A stretch of 64,000 bases of DNA from Petaurus breviceps papuanus (GCA_028583685.1 JAMXIF010001210.1:8596828-8660827); one strand, 5' to 3'; positions 22,455 through 35,720 are shown, counted from the first letter of the stretch. Numbers and translations are program-made. The notes: generated from the sequence alone by a model not told the origin.

Positions 22455-22570
22455 TTAGTACCATAGGATGATAGTTGCAAGAGTTGAAAGAGGTCTTAGA
22501 GGCTATCTGGTCCAACTATCTCCTTTTAGAGATGAAGAAACTAAGGTCCAGAGAAAAATGCCCTGAGGAA
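22455..22570 (-). mobile_element. MIR3/L3-tail fragment, antisense
   Basis: AGAGTTGAAAGAGGTCTTAG, CTATCTGGTCCAACTATCTC and GATGAAGAAACTAAGGTCCA match the reversed 3' half. Confidence 0.75.
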
Positions 22571-22979
22571 CTCAAGAAAGGGAGGGAAATCCCTCTCTCA
22601 TTTACCAGAAGTCTAAGAACTAGCTATCAGAGTCCCCAACTTTACATTCAAAAAAGGGGGAAGAAAAAGATGAGTAAAGACTTTGTCCCCTCCATTTAAA
22701 GACTACTAAGTGAGTGGCTCTTCCTGGACCAGTGATCAGTCCTCTTCAACACACTCCTTCCTAACCTTCACCTATCATGGGCATCAAAGTACCTAGCAGG
22801 AACTTTTAGGTGAAGCATGCTTTTAAGGGACTGGAACACTTGTGTCACTAGGGAAATGCCTCGTCTATCCTTTTATGATATCATTTGTACTCATGGCAAA
22901 TTTGAATTTGAAATTTCAATTATAAGTAACTTTGAATTATAAGGATAATTTAATTACTATGTGTTATAAATATGCATAT

Positions 22980-23015
22980 AGATAGATAGATATAGATATA
23001 GATATAGATATATCT
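22980..23015. repeat. GATA/GATATA microsatellite
   Basis: A short run of GATA and GATATA units. Confidence 0.85.
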
Positions 23016-23224
23016 ACTCAGAACAACTTTTAAAAAGTTAAATAATCCTCAGTTTTCTGAGCTGATAACTCAACAAATCCTTTACTGGCCACAGCAACTT
23101 TAGTATCATAAGGTAGCAAGATCACCTCTGAAGTCAACCTCATTGGCAATCCAGTCGAACATAAACTCAGGAGTGAACTCACTCAAAAACCCAGAGGGAC
23201 AATCCAACCAAATTAAAGGAAACA

Positions 23225-23620
23225 GGGAGATCATTACATTGTCACACATTCTTGAACCAGAGTTTTTGCCTATATTGTACATTTTTCATCTCTGCATTTC
23301 AGTATCCTTGGCTAGCTCAAATACTACCTCTTGAAGGAAGCCTTCTCGTGTTCCCCAGATGATAGTGTTTTCTCCGTTCAAATTTTCCTAGATTACTCCT
23401 TTGTTTCTATCCCCTCTCACATTCTTGTTTGTGTAGTTTATGAGGCTTACTGAGGTAAAGATCTTATCCTCCTGCCTCCCCCCCAAAAAAATAAAAACAA
23501 AACCTAACCCCTACTAGATTTTGGGTTCCTTGGAGGAAAGGCCAACATTGTTTTTATTTGTATATGCTTAGCATCTTGCATTGTTATTCTCAACAAATTT
23601 GGCAATAATAATTAAAGTGT
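23225..23620 (+). mobile_element. L2 LINE 3' end, sense
   Basis: TACCTCTTGAAGGAAGCCTT, then GATTTTGGGTTCCTTGGAGG and TGCTTAGCATCTTGCATTG, follow the order of the L2 3' untranslated part. Confidence 0.65.
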
Positions 23621-23814
23621 CCTCAATTAAAGAACAATTAAATGAATGACTCTTCCTTTGGGTTAAAGCTGTACTAGAATGAGAATCTGAAAGAAATCTT
23701 AATGAAAGATCAGTATATCTACTGCATCAAGTCCTTGTTTGGAGTCATCCTTTCAGACCACTGCTATGAGAGTGGCTTATTATTTTAGTATCTCAGATGA
23801 AGGTAAGGAAGACA

Positions 23815-23990
23815 GTTATCAGTGAATATTAGAGCTAGTAGGGATATAGAGCTCCTTTGGTCTAATGCTCTCATTTTGCATAAGATAGGTTAAGTGGTCT
23901 GTCCAAAGTTGTGTAGCAAGTTAACAGAGGATACAATAGTAAATCCTGGATCTCTTGACTTACAGTTCATTGTTCTTTTCATTCCATTAT
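23815..23990 (-). mobile_element. MIR3-like SINE, antisense
   Basis: ATTAGAGCTAGTAGGGATAT, GGTCTAATGCTCTCATTTTG and CAAAGTTGTGTAGCAAGTTA follow the reversed MIR3 pattern. Confidence 0.65.
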
Positions 23991-23999
23991 ACTGTCTCA

Positions 24000-24172
24000 C
24001 ATGGAGAATCCACCCCACATATTCACCTGGACTATTGGTGCCCAACCTGTGGTAGAACATTCCGAGCTCATATTGGTCTGATCAGTCATAGTTGGACACA
24101 CTCTAACTTGACTCTAGACTTGACTTTTGTCATTTTGGTTCTCTTTGAGAATGAAGGACAACAACCAACCGT
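24000..24172 (+). mobile_element. LINE 3' fragment encoding a C2H2 zinc finger
   Basis: The plus-strand frame here contains CPTCGRTFRAHIGLISHSWT followed by His, a clean C-X2-C-X12-H-X3-H zinc finger (codons at 24039-24101). Such a C-terminal finger with the G(R)xFRxxIGLxSHxxTH pattern is typical of the end of LINE ORF2 proteins in several animal clades, where it follows the reverse transcriptase. The frame then runs VILVLFENEGQQ, and the DNA ends in AATGAAGGACAACAACC, the same terminus carried by the fold-back element at 15259-15722 and the fragment at 3733. This is a 5'-truncated copy; upstream is a MIR3 remnant. A host zinc-finger gene is unlikely, because there is a single finger with no linker and the terminus is shared with repeats. 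Confidence 0.6.
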
Positions 24173-26984
24173 CTCCCCTGGGAATTCTCAATTACAATTC
24201 TTCTTTGGTTTTTCCATCTATTTGTTATTTAGAGGAAGCTGATTGCTCACTTCAATAAAAGAGAGAAGCAGGTCTCTTCATTTTGTAAAAATGCACTTGT
24301 TTTCAACCCTGTGGTGAGCATTAGAGTTGATTTTTTTTCTTTTTTCTTTTCTTTGCCCAGTAGGTATGGATATTGTAGAGGGAGAGGCAGAAAAGAGGAG
24401 AGAATATCATTTGAAACCAGCTTTCTTGAAGCTCCTTGTTATTAAGGAAGCTCGTGGTTATTAGGATGAAAACAGGAAAATGTCCTCCTGCCAACTTTAG
24501 AGATTAATGTCCCTGAGAGCTGACTGCCACTTGAAATTTCCTAGCTTCACATATCTGTTTGATGATACTGTCACATGATCTGGATGTGAGAAGCATGAGT
24601 TATTATCAGAATAAGTCAGGTTTCTCTTAACTTTGCTTTAGCTTCCTAGGACTAGATCAACTGTTATCCCTTAACTTGAAAGAAATTGGTGCATTTTATG
24701 TTAGAGAATGAAAAATCTTCCTATGGATATAATATATATTGATAGCAAGACAAGGATCATTGAATTGACTCCCATAAAGATGGAGGTTATTTTTTTTTCT
24801 AAATTCAGAAAGGTTATTATTATTAAACAATTTGCATGAATCAATTCTAACAAGAGATTTAAAACTTTTACTTCAACTCTAATCCTGAGGTGGATTTCAG
24901 ACAGACTTCTGAAAGTCAAGGAGCTGGATTACCTCAAGTTAACTTTTATTTATTTACTCTGATAAATCTTTTAAGGGATGAAAATGTTAAATAAAATAAA
25001 ATAAGTAAGACTTCACAAAAGCAATAAAAGGTATAATAAGACAACTGGTCAAATCTGAACAGTTTTGGATAACACCTATTGTGCAACTATTCCATCATAA
25101 ACTAGACAAAAGCCCCCAAAACATTGTTACCCGAAAACTCCCTTCTGGTACTCAGTGACAAATAACTGATACCTTGCTTACAGAAATGCTTTCTGGACAA
25201 TAAAGTAAGAAAGCAGCACACACATCTTCCAGAAAGGAAATCTCAAGAGCCAGACCTACAATCTGACTATATTTTGACTGAGACTGGGTCCAAAGTTAAG
25301 TTTGTGGAAACGATGCCTTGTTTTTATTTTGTGCCCTTTGGCTTTATTGCTGTGTGGACGTGCCCTGTCATACATCTGCTATTGCAGCAATTCTGTTGTT
25401 TTAGGAGTCTGTTCTGCTGCATTGCGGTGCTTTCTTAAAACTCGAAGGCCTGCATTCACTCCAGGGTATGAGGGCATGGGCTCTTCTCTCCTGAATCCCA
25501 AGTTACTTTGATTTGCTAGTATCAGATGATAGCTCATTTTATTTTATGACATTTTTCTGTCAGAAAATGATTGATTATGGTCTCAGGGCATTGGAGATGC
25601 CACTTCAGATCTGAAGAGATTGCTTCAAAATAATCAATAGCCCCTGCCCAAATAACTACTTTATATAATCTTGACATTTCTCTCTTAGATACTGTTTCCT
25701 AGATCCTCATGTGTAGGAGACTGCTGATAATTTAAATATTTATTGAATTCCTTATATATTTCTGAAAGGTTGCAAATGTAGCTTTTTAATTTATATTGCT
25801 CGCTAACCCATAATGCAATATCTTCAGGTAGATTTTTAGTAACTGTGTTGTTTTTGATGGTGATTACTTTAAAATGTATTTTCCTTTCTTATCTCCATGA
25901 ATCAGATTTGATATATTGGTTAAATATCCCATAATCATTATCATCTATAAATATTCCTCTAGTATCCATGATCTCTGTGTTATACAAGTTACGGGAATAG
26001 GTTAATGAATATGGGTATTTCATAGGGTATATAAGATGCACATTATTACCAAATGGTGCCTACATACATGGTGAGGGAAAGACTGAACTTCAAAAAAAAA
26101 AGGAACTAATTTTTTGCTTTAATTCTGATACATTCCAAAAGGCTCGATAACTTTAAAGAAATCTAGATGAGAAAAAATGCTTGTTATTTTTTTTAATTTT
26201 GTGGGGTGTGGGATCATTCCTATGATTGCAATGGTGAGAACTCCCAGAATTGATGTTCTCTCCAATGATACAAACCACAACTCTTCTTTTACTTATAGTT
26301 GTAGAGATTTGCTTAGGGGAATAGTGACTTTCCTATGATGACACAGTATAATACTAGTGGTAGGTTTTTCTGCTTGTGAGATCAAACTGCCCACTATACA
26401 ATGGCAGATATGGATAAGAAATTTATTGTGAAGTGTTAATACATATTTTCACAAATATTTGGTGAGAACCCCATTTCTTTACAAAATAGAACTTTTTTTT
26501 TAATTGAAGAAACACTTAAAATGGTACAAGCTTACATCAGTTTCAGAAATGAATTTGTTTATCCTAGCAATAAGTCTTTGTATCTGTGGTTATTGTTGCC
26601 TTGTGATCTAATTAGAGCTATGTAGTCATAAGAACTTCCTAGGTTAATGCAATGAATCAGTATTAGAATTAGCATTCCTCTGTTTCTATTATCTTTTCCA
26701 CCTTAAAACCTGTCACTGTCCTTCATTAAACTTAAGATGACTTCTTTTTGTTCACCTGTTTTTTTTGTCACCACTATTTCTAACAATCCTATGACTCCTT
26801 AATAAAATAACATCCTGACTTAGAAGGGGCTTGTTTATTAGTGTATATAAACAGTAAATGGAACTCAAATGACATTTTCTAGTGTGGAAAAATGAAGCAA
26901 CAATCCTAATAACATTATTGTAGACGTACTATCTATTACAAAGCTGGAGTCTCTTACTTTCACTGTCTCAGATAAAGTCAGCAG

Positions 26985-27112
26985 ACATCAATTAATCAAG
27001 TATTTATTTAACTTCTACTGGGTCCCACACATCATGTGCGGTGCTTCAGAGACAAAGATTAAAAAACGAGAGTGCCTACCCTCGAGGAGTTTAAATTCAT
27101 CATGTACAAATA
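26985..27112 (-). mobile_element. L2 LINE terminus, antisense
   Basis: AATCAAGTATTTATTTAACT, GGGTCCCACACATCATGTGC and CTACCCTCGAGGAGTTTAAA match the reversed L2 end. Confidence 0.75.
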
Positions 27113-27816
27113 TCTAATCCATGGACCAACACTCTGATGATTCCTGGTAACCCAGAAGGTTTATGTAGATGCTGGTGATGATAACATTTCATTTTCCAAA
27201 CTAACTTTGCCACAGAATACTTTTGATCTTGAAATAAATTGATGAAACCTATGGATACTGATTCAATGAAGAACTTGGGGAAGAGATGGTCTGACATTAT
27301 GGAATACCTCCAAGATAAATGGAAGTTAGAGATATTTTGAAGCAAAATAGATATAATGAAAATTGTATTCAAACTAAAAATTGCTGTACATAAAATCTTA
27401 TACACATTAACAATTTTAGAAGGGAAATATTGACATAAGAATACTCTTATAGAACCTCTATTCATATCACAGTGTACTAAGGTCCCTGGAAACATACTTT
27501 GGGAGACACCAAATTTAAAGTTTTTATTATTTACTTATTTGGGCATGCATTCTTTTTTTAAATAAATATTTACTGATATTTTCTACTTCTTACATTATTG
27601 CAGCTATTCTAATCATTCCTTTCCCACCCTCTCCCAGACAGTCATCCTATATGAAAAATAGTATATTTTAGAGAGGAAAAAAATAATGGGTATACCTTCA
27701 TGTTTTGGAGGGGTTATGAAAAATCCTGTATATGTTATTACTTGATATCCTTTAGTTCTTTTAACTGAAAAGCAAATGCATATATGAATCAATATAATTA
27801 AATCTTGTTATTTATT

Positions 27817-27939
27817 TATTTTTTTTATATATTTTTAAGCAATCGGGGTTAAGTAACTTGCTCAAGGTTACACAGCCAGGTGTTTCTGGGTGGGTGCTAA
27901 GCGTCTGAGCCCGGGATTCGATCTCCAGGTCTTCTCAAC
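27817..27939 (-). mobile_element. Variant marsupial SINE, 5'-truncated, antisense
   Basis: AAGCAATCGGGGTTAAGTAA and CAGGTGTTTCTGGGTGGGTG mark the variant also seen at 43466 and 47130. The 17-base duplication AAATCTTGTTATTTATT at 27800-27816 and 27940-27956 is perfect, so the insertion is recent although the head is missing. Confidence 0.93.
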
Positions 27940-29109
27940 AAATCTTGTTATTTATTATATCAGATGACTTGAGGAATTTAGAGTTAATAACACTAAAGTG
28001 ACTTGGCCATACAGTTAGTGTATGTTAAGGGCATGGCCTGCTGACAGAAAATTTGGTCATAGAACAAATTACACTGCTGAGTAAAGATAAAAATATATAT
28101 TGTAATTCTTGTCAGTTTTTAGAAGTGCTTTTCTGATGGTTCCAAACAATTAGATTTTAGTATTACTGTCATTTCAAAAAGCACATATTTGGTTTCTGGC
28201 CCCAAATATAAACTGACCAACATTGATGAAAGTTAACATCAGAATGTTGTGCACAACCGTGATATAAGGGTGGAACAAAAAAAAAATGTGGCTTTTCTTT
28301 GTTGCTCCAAAACCAGTTTTTGAGATTTGAGAATATTTTCCTGAAAATCATGAAGTTTCTTTAACTAGGAAGACTTAATGTTTCTTTAGTAGGTAGAAGG
28401 AACCATATATTTACCAGTTCTCTACCTTTTAGGAATTTTCTGTTTTGAGGGGCCTAGAGAAAACCAGTGTTCAAGAATAAGAAAAGCAGTACATAAATCC
28501 CGAAGTCTGTGTTGATTTCAGAAATTTAAGAGTATTTGGAGATGCCACCAATTCATGCGGTGTCACAGCCACTGACAGATTGAATCGTGTTATGCAGTAT
28601 CTCTTATCAATGTTGTTTATCGGGCATTTATACTGGGTTTGAATCATGATGTCATCTAAAGCAATCTTCTATTTTCTCCTATGGGTGGTGTGTGGTCCAT
28701 AATTGCTTGACCTATGTGATTTATGTGTCTGTTTTCTACAGCTTTTGTTTTGATGTTAGAAATTGTTAATCCTTCAAAGTCCCACAGTTCTAATGTTGAC
28801 TGCCAACAGCATTGATTTGCAATAGGCATGAAGACATACTTCATCCATCCATATCTTTATAATAATTCTGTTACATATTGAATGATATCCGTTGCCACTG
28901 AAATCTGCTGATATGAGGACTGGGTTGCCTTTAATTATTCTATCATCATTATATCATACTCTACATTCTGTGTTGTGAAATGTGATATACACCTCTGAAA
29001 TTATCTCATTGATATCTGTCACCAAAATATTTTCACTGAAGTTTATTTGAGGGCTCTTAGATTCCCTTCTGCAGAGCTAATTGTAATTCATAGAAAGATT
29101 TGAATTTAT

Positions 29110-29152
29110 TCAATTTCTGTCTATATACATATATATGTATATATAAACCAAA
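29110..29152. repeat. TA/CA microsatellite, short
   Basis: TATATACATATATATGTATA and similar. Confidence 0.7.
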
Positions 29153-29864
29153 TATATTTTTCCCTTTTTAATAGCTAGTTGTACCTCTTTGAGCTTTCTA
29201 GCTTATATGTGCATTTATTCATGTTATTCACCAGTGGGTTTTAAAGAATGACCTTATATGTTTTCAGGAGTCAGTGTATTAAAAGATACCTTGAGGGTAA
29301 TTATAAAACATGTAATTTTATCTGTAGGTATTCATAATGTCTACTAATGTCATAGAAGTTTCTTTATGAAATTATAGGCCTCTAACACCCTAAGAGGTTC
29401 ACTCTTTTTCGCATAATTAATAAACTGTGGTGATGATCTTGGTACTACAAAACATCATGTAAACTTTTTAATTTTTATTTTTTTTAAATGCAGGAGGTTA
29501 GTCTTTCTTCTGGGAAGAAAATGAGGAGGAGGCTATAAGATGGTCAACTGGGGTGTTATATCAGTCAGGACACCTGGATGATTCATTAGTTAGACTTTTT
29601 GTAAGAGGTTGTATAGGCTAAGAGAAATGAACAAACATTGATCCCCATATGTAGGCATCATATTCATCCCTATTTGATATTAATGGAAAAAAGGCAAGAA
29701 ACATTTAGGGATTTATTTTTTCCACAGCTTACTGAGAATTTTGAAAATAGCCAGCCTTTATGCTTAATTTGGGGGAGATCAATCCTTTCAAGAGAAGGCA
29801 AAATCAATCGGCTGTAGAGAAGAAAAGAAGACACTGGATATAACAAATGATTGTTTGGGGCTGA

Positions 29865-30047
<183 letters not shown>

Positions 30048-30129
30048 TAAAAGCAAGACTAATAAATATGAAGAGTTTGAATACCTCTCATTTGTGTTTG
30101 TCTTAGTAACAGAAAAAAAATCAATTTTC

Positions 30130-30335
30130 TGTGCTCCTCTCAACTTTAGAGACTTTTAAATCCTGCCCTCTCCCCTATTTAGCTACTTTTTTTGTTAATG
30201 TTGTCTTTCCCCTTTAGAATGTAAGCTGCATGAAGACAGGGACAATCTTTCTTTCTGCTTATATTTGTATTCCCAGAAGAAATTGGCACCCAGTAAGAAC
30301 TTAATAAATAATTATTGATTTGTGTATTGGATTTT
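30130..30335 (+). mobile_element. L2 LINE 3' end, sense
   Basis: CCCTTTAGAATGTAAGCTGC, ACAGGGACAATCTTTC and TAAGAACTTAATAAATAATT are in the L2 3' order. Confidence 0.8.
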
Positions 30336-30349
30336 GCATTGGAGAGTAG

Positions 30350-30515
30350 TTTAGCAATCTCCTTTCCAATCTTCTCATTTTATATATGGGCACACTGAGA
30401 TCCAGAGAAGAGGAAAATCTTATCTAAGGACACATAAGTGGTAAGAGCTAGAACTTAGATTACAGTTGTGGTTTTCTGACTGTAAATTCAAGGCTCTTTT
30501 CCCTGCATAAGACTA
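30350..30515 (-). mobile_element. MIR3-like fragment, antisense
   Basis: CAATCTTCTCATTTTATATA, CACTGAGATCCAGAGAAGAG and ACACATAAGTGGTAAGAGCT follow the reversed MIR3 order. Confidence 0.65.
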
Positions 30516-31979
30516 AATTTCTTTTTTAAAATCATGTAAATCTATACAGGAGTCTTAAGGAAAATCAGTTACATATCTAGCACATGCTATGTGTATATAT
30601 TTACTCTGCATGTTTTAAATTCATGCTTTCCCAGGAATTGTATTGTTCAAGTAGCAGGTTGTAAAATTTTTAGCAAGTGATTTTTTTCCCCATTAAAACT
30701 TCCTATAAATGTCTTTATAAATGCAAGACCCTTTAAAAGGTCAAATTAATACACCGTTCATAAACAGTGTCAATCTTACAGCATTGTTGTACTTTTACCC
30801 TCTTCTGTTTTAGGCTAATGAGAAATAGCATAAAATAAAGTGAATATTTATAGTTTGGCTTTCAAGAGCTGGATACTTATGAATGTTAAGGCTTAAGATC
30901 ACACAGCAAGATTGCACAGAAGTCCCCAGAAGTACATAAATCATATATCTTTACTGCTCTCGAGTATATACAGCTGTAAAGTTTGTCTAAAGTAAGATTC
31001 ATTACAGCTTTAAATACCTAGGAACCATTAAGTCTTTATCAAGTCAGTTGCGATTTAAACTTGCTTCTTTAACTGAGTGTCGTCTAGTTCATAAAGTGTG
31101 CTAAGTCCTTGCCTTTGGGGAAATTACCTTCCACATGGGTGCTGTTCCCTTTCCTTGAATGCTATGATTCTGCCAGAGACTTACCTTGATGTCACCTTGG
31201 TGGGAAGCCAACCACTTACGATTTTAAAGTCCTGTTTCATTTTTAACTTCCAACTGCATAGTACAAGTGTTTATTTTTGTCCCAGTGAACTTAATTATAT
31301 TTGTTATATAATTCTTCTGATCATATATAAAGCTGATGCTTCTGACCCCCAGTAGGAAGGTATATATTCTGACATGTTTTCCCAACAATGGTGGCTAAAT
31401 CGTGGTAGATATTCCATCCATTTACTCTTTTCCAGCTCCCTTTCTGAACAACACACATTTTCCAAGAAGGTTAATTTGGAAAAGGAATAAAGACAAAGGC
31501 CATTGTTCTCTAATTTGAACTGGAGAAGAGATCAGAAAATAATCTAGCATATTCAGACCTGTTTGGGGGCAATTTAAAATGTTTAGAAGCTATTAGGATC
31601 TCCAGAAGTCTCTAGTAGGTAGCAAAAGACAAAGTTTAATTAACTTTGTAAGCATAAAAAAAAAGGATATTTGGATCCAGGCTTGGGAGTTTACCATACT
31701 GGATAGATGCTACTATCCTGGGATTATATTAACTGGTACCTACTGTATTTGACTTTGTATTTCTTATAAAGCATAGGCTCTATATTCTCTTGGAAGGATA
31801 TTATATTCTATTTATGAACTACCCTTCATCTGTGCATTTGTTTTCTACCCTAGAAAATAAGTAGAACTATGTAGATAGGAGTAGGTATGGACTAGTTAAA
31901 ATAATCAAATTTAGAGAATGAAAACAAGATTGGCTTTTTATGTAATTATAAAACTCTCATTTCATCATTATTTTTTTAG

Positions 31980-32055
31980 ATGCCAATTAAATGGATGGCC
32001 CTGGAGTGCATCCACTATAGGAAATTCACCCATCAGAGTGACGTTTGGAGCTATG
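31980..32055 (+). CDS. ERBB4: ERBB4 exon 22 equivalent: kinase C-lobe, P+1 loop
   Basis: This short internal exon of 76 bases encodes MPIKWMALECIHYRKFTHQ and then SDVWSYG, with the last Gly codon split after its first base. It forms the P+1 loop and the start of the large helix of the kinase C-lobe. The MALE motif takes the place of the APE motif of most kinases, as is normal for the ErbB family. The CIHYRKF stretch is ERBB4-type (EGFR has SILHRIY). Human residues are 882-907. It joins in phase to the exon ending at 30032, giving GGK-MPIKW. The acceptor is a run of seven Ts followed by ag. The donor is gttagt, with T at +3 where purines are usual, so it is slightly weaker than the other donors here. 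There is no frame damage. Confidence 0.97.
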
Positions 32056-33234
32056 GTTAGTAAATTTCTCATTGTGATTTAAGGCTTTGGCGTTTTCGGC
32101 TTTTCCACACCCAAGTCATTTTATTTTGCTAGTGGTACATATTTATTAAACCTCTTTTCCTAAAGGAAAGTGTTTTCTCTTCCTTCCTTTTTTTAAAATA
32201 AATCTAAAAGGCACCTTTACCTGTCTTCCTTGTTATTTCCCTGCTCACTAAAATGTAATATCGCAGCCTCCCTGCTGGCCTGTCTGCCGTTAGCTGTAGT
32301 CTGGTAGCACTTTGGCTGATCATTGTGACAGAAAGGAAAAAAGAAGCCTCTTTTAGTTTAGGAACAGATTCATGGAATCATATGGCTCAAGGCCATAATT
32401 TTCAACAGCTCTTTGAAAATCCAACTCTAAAAGCAATGAATGTCAAAAAACATTTTCTAGCTTATGGAAGTTTCTGTACTACAGTCAGATAAAAGGGAAA
32501 TTGTCATAACAGAACAAACATGGAAGAGAATGAGGGAGAACACGGAATAAGGAGGGAGTTGGAAAGTGAGAGAGACTGCTCACTAAAGACTTGGTTTTAG
32601 TTTCACAAATAACTTTGGGAACAATCAGAAAGGTCAGATGATGTGTAATCGGAACTGAAGCTGAGTGGATTTTTAAAAACAGGACATTTATTTAATTGTT
32701 CTTAAATATAATGTCAGGATGAGCTGCTTAGCAAACTGAGAGTGTTTGCCATTTACGTCACTGCAGTTGTGAGCAAGTACAGGGCTTCATCTTCCCTAGT
32801 GAAATCATGCTACCCAAGGCTAACAGTTTACAATCAACAATAATAAACATGATGTCCACTAAACATTAAAGCATGTGGTTAAAAGCCAGATCAATCTGAC
32901 TATTGCTATGGCATGATATGTCACATCAACCCCAACCTTTTTGTGACTACTGAAAATAACTATTGATAAGTAAACTAATTTACCTTCCTTACCCAGACAA
33001 GGAGTGGGGAAGGAAGAATGTGTCAAAGATATTGCTTTAAAACAACTTGCTTTGATGTGTATGAGTCATTAAAAGTTCTATAATATTCATGCACCCCTAA
33101 TTTTGCCATCTCAATTTGAAAATACAAACTTCTGTTCATGTATTGTTTTGAAGAGTACAGAGGTAATGCTTGACAAAACTTGTTTGCTATATGATAGTGA
33201 GAAGAATGAGGGAGAACACTGATCTAGTCTATGT

Positions 33235-33300
33235 ATGTATACACATATATGTAGATATATATGCTACATACACATATATATATACTTACATACACATGTC
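33235..33300. repeat. TA/CA microsatellite
   Basis: ACACATATATGTAGATATAT and similar short-period sequence. Confidence 0.85.
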
Positions 33301-33519
33301 ATATTTGACCTGTATCTCCCTGGATGTGAAGTGACAGCCTGCTAAATATTATTATAAGGCTTCAGGCAAATTTTACATGACCTTTGAAGCAAAAAAATAA
33401 AAGACAAAATGTTGGGAAAGCAGTAACATTTTTAATATTAAAGTTTGTCTTTTGGGAAAAATTCTGCTACTTGTGCTACATTATTTATCTTCATATTGAA
33501 TTGCAAAATCCCAGGGGAT

Positions 33520-33520
<1 letters not shown>

Positions 33521-33574
<54 letters not shown>
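33521..33574. repeat. (GA)n microsatellite
   Basis: About 26 AG units with one interruption. Confidence 0.97.
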
Positions 33575-33576
<2 letters not shown>

Positions 33577-33924
33577 TTGTGTGTGCTATTTTGAAACACT
33601 ACACAAACCATCAAACCAAATCCATAAAATGTTTTAGGAAAAATCATCAATGATTGCTGGAGACTTCCAAGACAGAGAAAGTCATATATAACTTTGTTCA
33701 GTAATGCACATTGTGGAAAATTGCTACTGGGAGAATATTTTCGTAAAAATAAATATGTATCCACGATAATGTGTCTGTATTCTTAATTGATGAAAATGCA
33801 GGAGTCATTTTAAAAGTTATTCAGTAAATGACTCCCCTTTTATCTGAAGCTCCCTGTATTTAACCCCATTGAGGTATTATAGAAATCCATCATTGGATGT
33901 AGATGAGACATTTCAAAATGTTCT

Positions 33925-34100
33925 TGTTCAGGGCCCTCATTTTACAGAATACTGAGGCCCAGAAAGTTTAGATGACTTGCAGAAAGTCATTTTGGAAACA
34001 ACTATCAAAACAAATCAAACAAACATCAAACAAACAACAGTCTCACTTAACCTTCTGACCCCAGATTAATCATTTCTTTTTCATTGTACCGCCTTTTCAA
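33925..34100 (-). mobile_element. MIR3-like fragment, antisense, split
   Basis: GGGCCCTCATTTTACAGAAT, CTGAGGCCCAGAAAGTTTAG, an AAACAAACATC insertion, then CCTTCTGACCCCAGATTAAT. Confidence 0.55.
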
Positions 34101-34129
34101 CCTCGCTTAACGCGGTAATTGGTAATTTA

Positions 34130-34740
34130 TGTTTCTGCTCATTGTTCAGCACTGTATGTTGAGATTCTCATCCTCTTTCCCTTACCAATGGCATCCACTC
34201 CAGTGGCCTCAATTATCACTTCAATATAGATGACCTGAAAGTTTCTTTTGACTCTATTTTCTCCCAGATCTCCAGTTCTGTTTTTATAACTTCCTGTTGG
34301 GTATGTCTACCTCAATACTCCACATACCTCAAACTTAACATGCTTCCAAGTAAATCTCTCATATGACCACACTTTCTGCTTCTTTCTCTATTGCTGTTGA
34401 TGGTACTGTAAATGTTCCAGTTTCCAGAATAAAAAATTGAATGTCATTTTGAATTCCTTTTTCCCCTTTCATTTCCCCCATAGAGTACCTTACATGTGTC
34501 TCTTCCTTTCCATCCATACTGATGCCACTCTTGTTCAGGACCTTATCCTCTCTTACCTGTATTACTGTAAAAGCCTCCTATCTGGTCTTCTTGCCTCTAG
34601 TCTCTCCTTTCAAATCCATCCTTCACCTTTCTCCCCAAGTAATTTTCCTAAAATACAATTCTGATCACATCTTCCTCCTTTGCAAAATGTTTCTGACTCC
34701 CCATTGCTTGACGGTAACTATTAACTCTGTACACTAAAAT
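34130..34740 (+). mobile_element. L2 LINE, sense, with end of reverse transcriptase region
   Basis: The frame LVQDLILSYLYYCKSLLSGL (about 34525-34590) matches the conserved L2 segment LVQATIISHLDYCNSLLTGL as I remember it. Upstream CATACCTCAAACTTAACATG fits the earlier L2 part. It carries stops and is dead. Confidence 0.8.
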
Positions 34741-35359
34741 TCAAGAAAGATTTTTAGTGTAGTACCTATATTTTTTTTAATCGAGAACTGGAGTAGGCCA
34801 TGAGAGGAAATGTCAGACTGTGACATTCACACATTCTGGTAAAACTAAAACACATAATTTCCTATTAACAGACAACCAAAGCAAGGAGATCTCAGCTTAA
34901 AGAAATAAATGATTGCTGTTGGCAATGGTAATATATATAATGGTATATCTAATTAAGAGATCTGCTAATAGACATTCTCTGCTAATAGACTAAGCACTCT
35001 TCTCCCACAACTGCCATTTCAGAATTTACCAATCTTAACCCAATTGAAAAATATACATATATCTGATGAAAAACATTTTAAAATGTGTCCTTGTCTATAT
35101 GGCAAATCAGCATTTACACTTGTGGGGTGGAAGGTTTAAGAGTCATCTTATGTTCAGAGGAGTGTATACATTCCAAGTTAATTCTGGTCTGTAATTAATG
35201 TCAAGATTAGCTGACTAATTTTGTCATCCACTGCCGAAACCTTCACTACCTTTCCAGATGCCTTTCCAGATGAAATCAATGTTTCAGTAGTTTAGGGGAG
35301 TAAATTTCCACTTGTGAGAGTTATGTTTATCTTAAGAATAAAGAATATTTTTCTCTTTG

Positions 35360-35720
35360 TTTATTAAGCAGTCATTTATTAAGCACCTACAATATGCAAA
35401 CCATAATGGTAGGTGCTAAGGAAAATACAACAAAGATAACTATATAGGCCCTCATATAGCTTATCATATCATATAGAGGTGATATAACACAAATATATTC
35501 CTGGAACAAAGTAATCATTTAATAAATGTTTTTGACAGGTTGAAAAATATTGAATACTACATAATTATTATGAAATATCTATACAAGAAGAGCTATAGTT
35601 CAGAGTTGCATTTAACAGGAAATCAGAATGCTATATGTTATTGGTGGAAGGAAAAATTATTTGTAATTAGGCAACCAGTGAAAGCTTCATGAGAGAGAAG
35701 GCATTTCAGCTATCTAGAAT
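35360..35720 (-). mobile_element. L2 LINE 3' region, antisense
   Basis: GTCATTTATTAAGCACCTAC at the left, later AGTGAAAGCTTCATGAGAGA and GAAGGCATTTCAGC, in reversed L2 order. Confidence 0.7.

Noticed and set aside
23955-24242. A host C2H2 zinc-finger gene
   Set aside because: There is a single finger only, without the linker and arrays of host genes, and its downstream end is shared with repeats at 3733 and 15259-15722.
28170-29060. Minus-strand stretches that look weakly protein-like (for example KTKAVENRHINHIGQAIMDH)
   Set aside because: No family recognised, frames are broken and short, and no repeat borders or splice sites were seen. It may be a decayed mobile element but cannot be supported.
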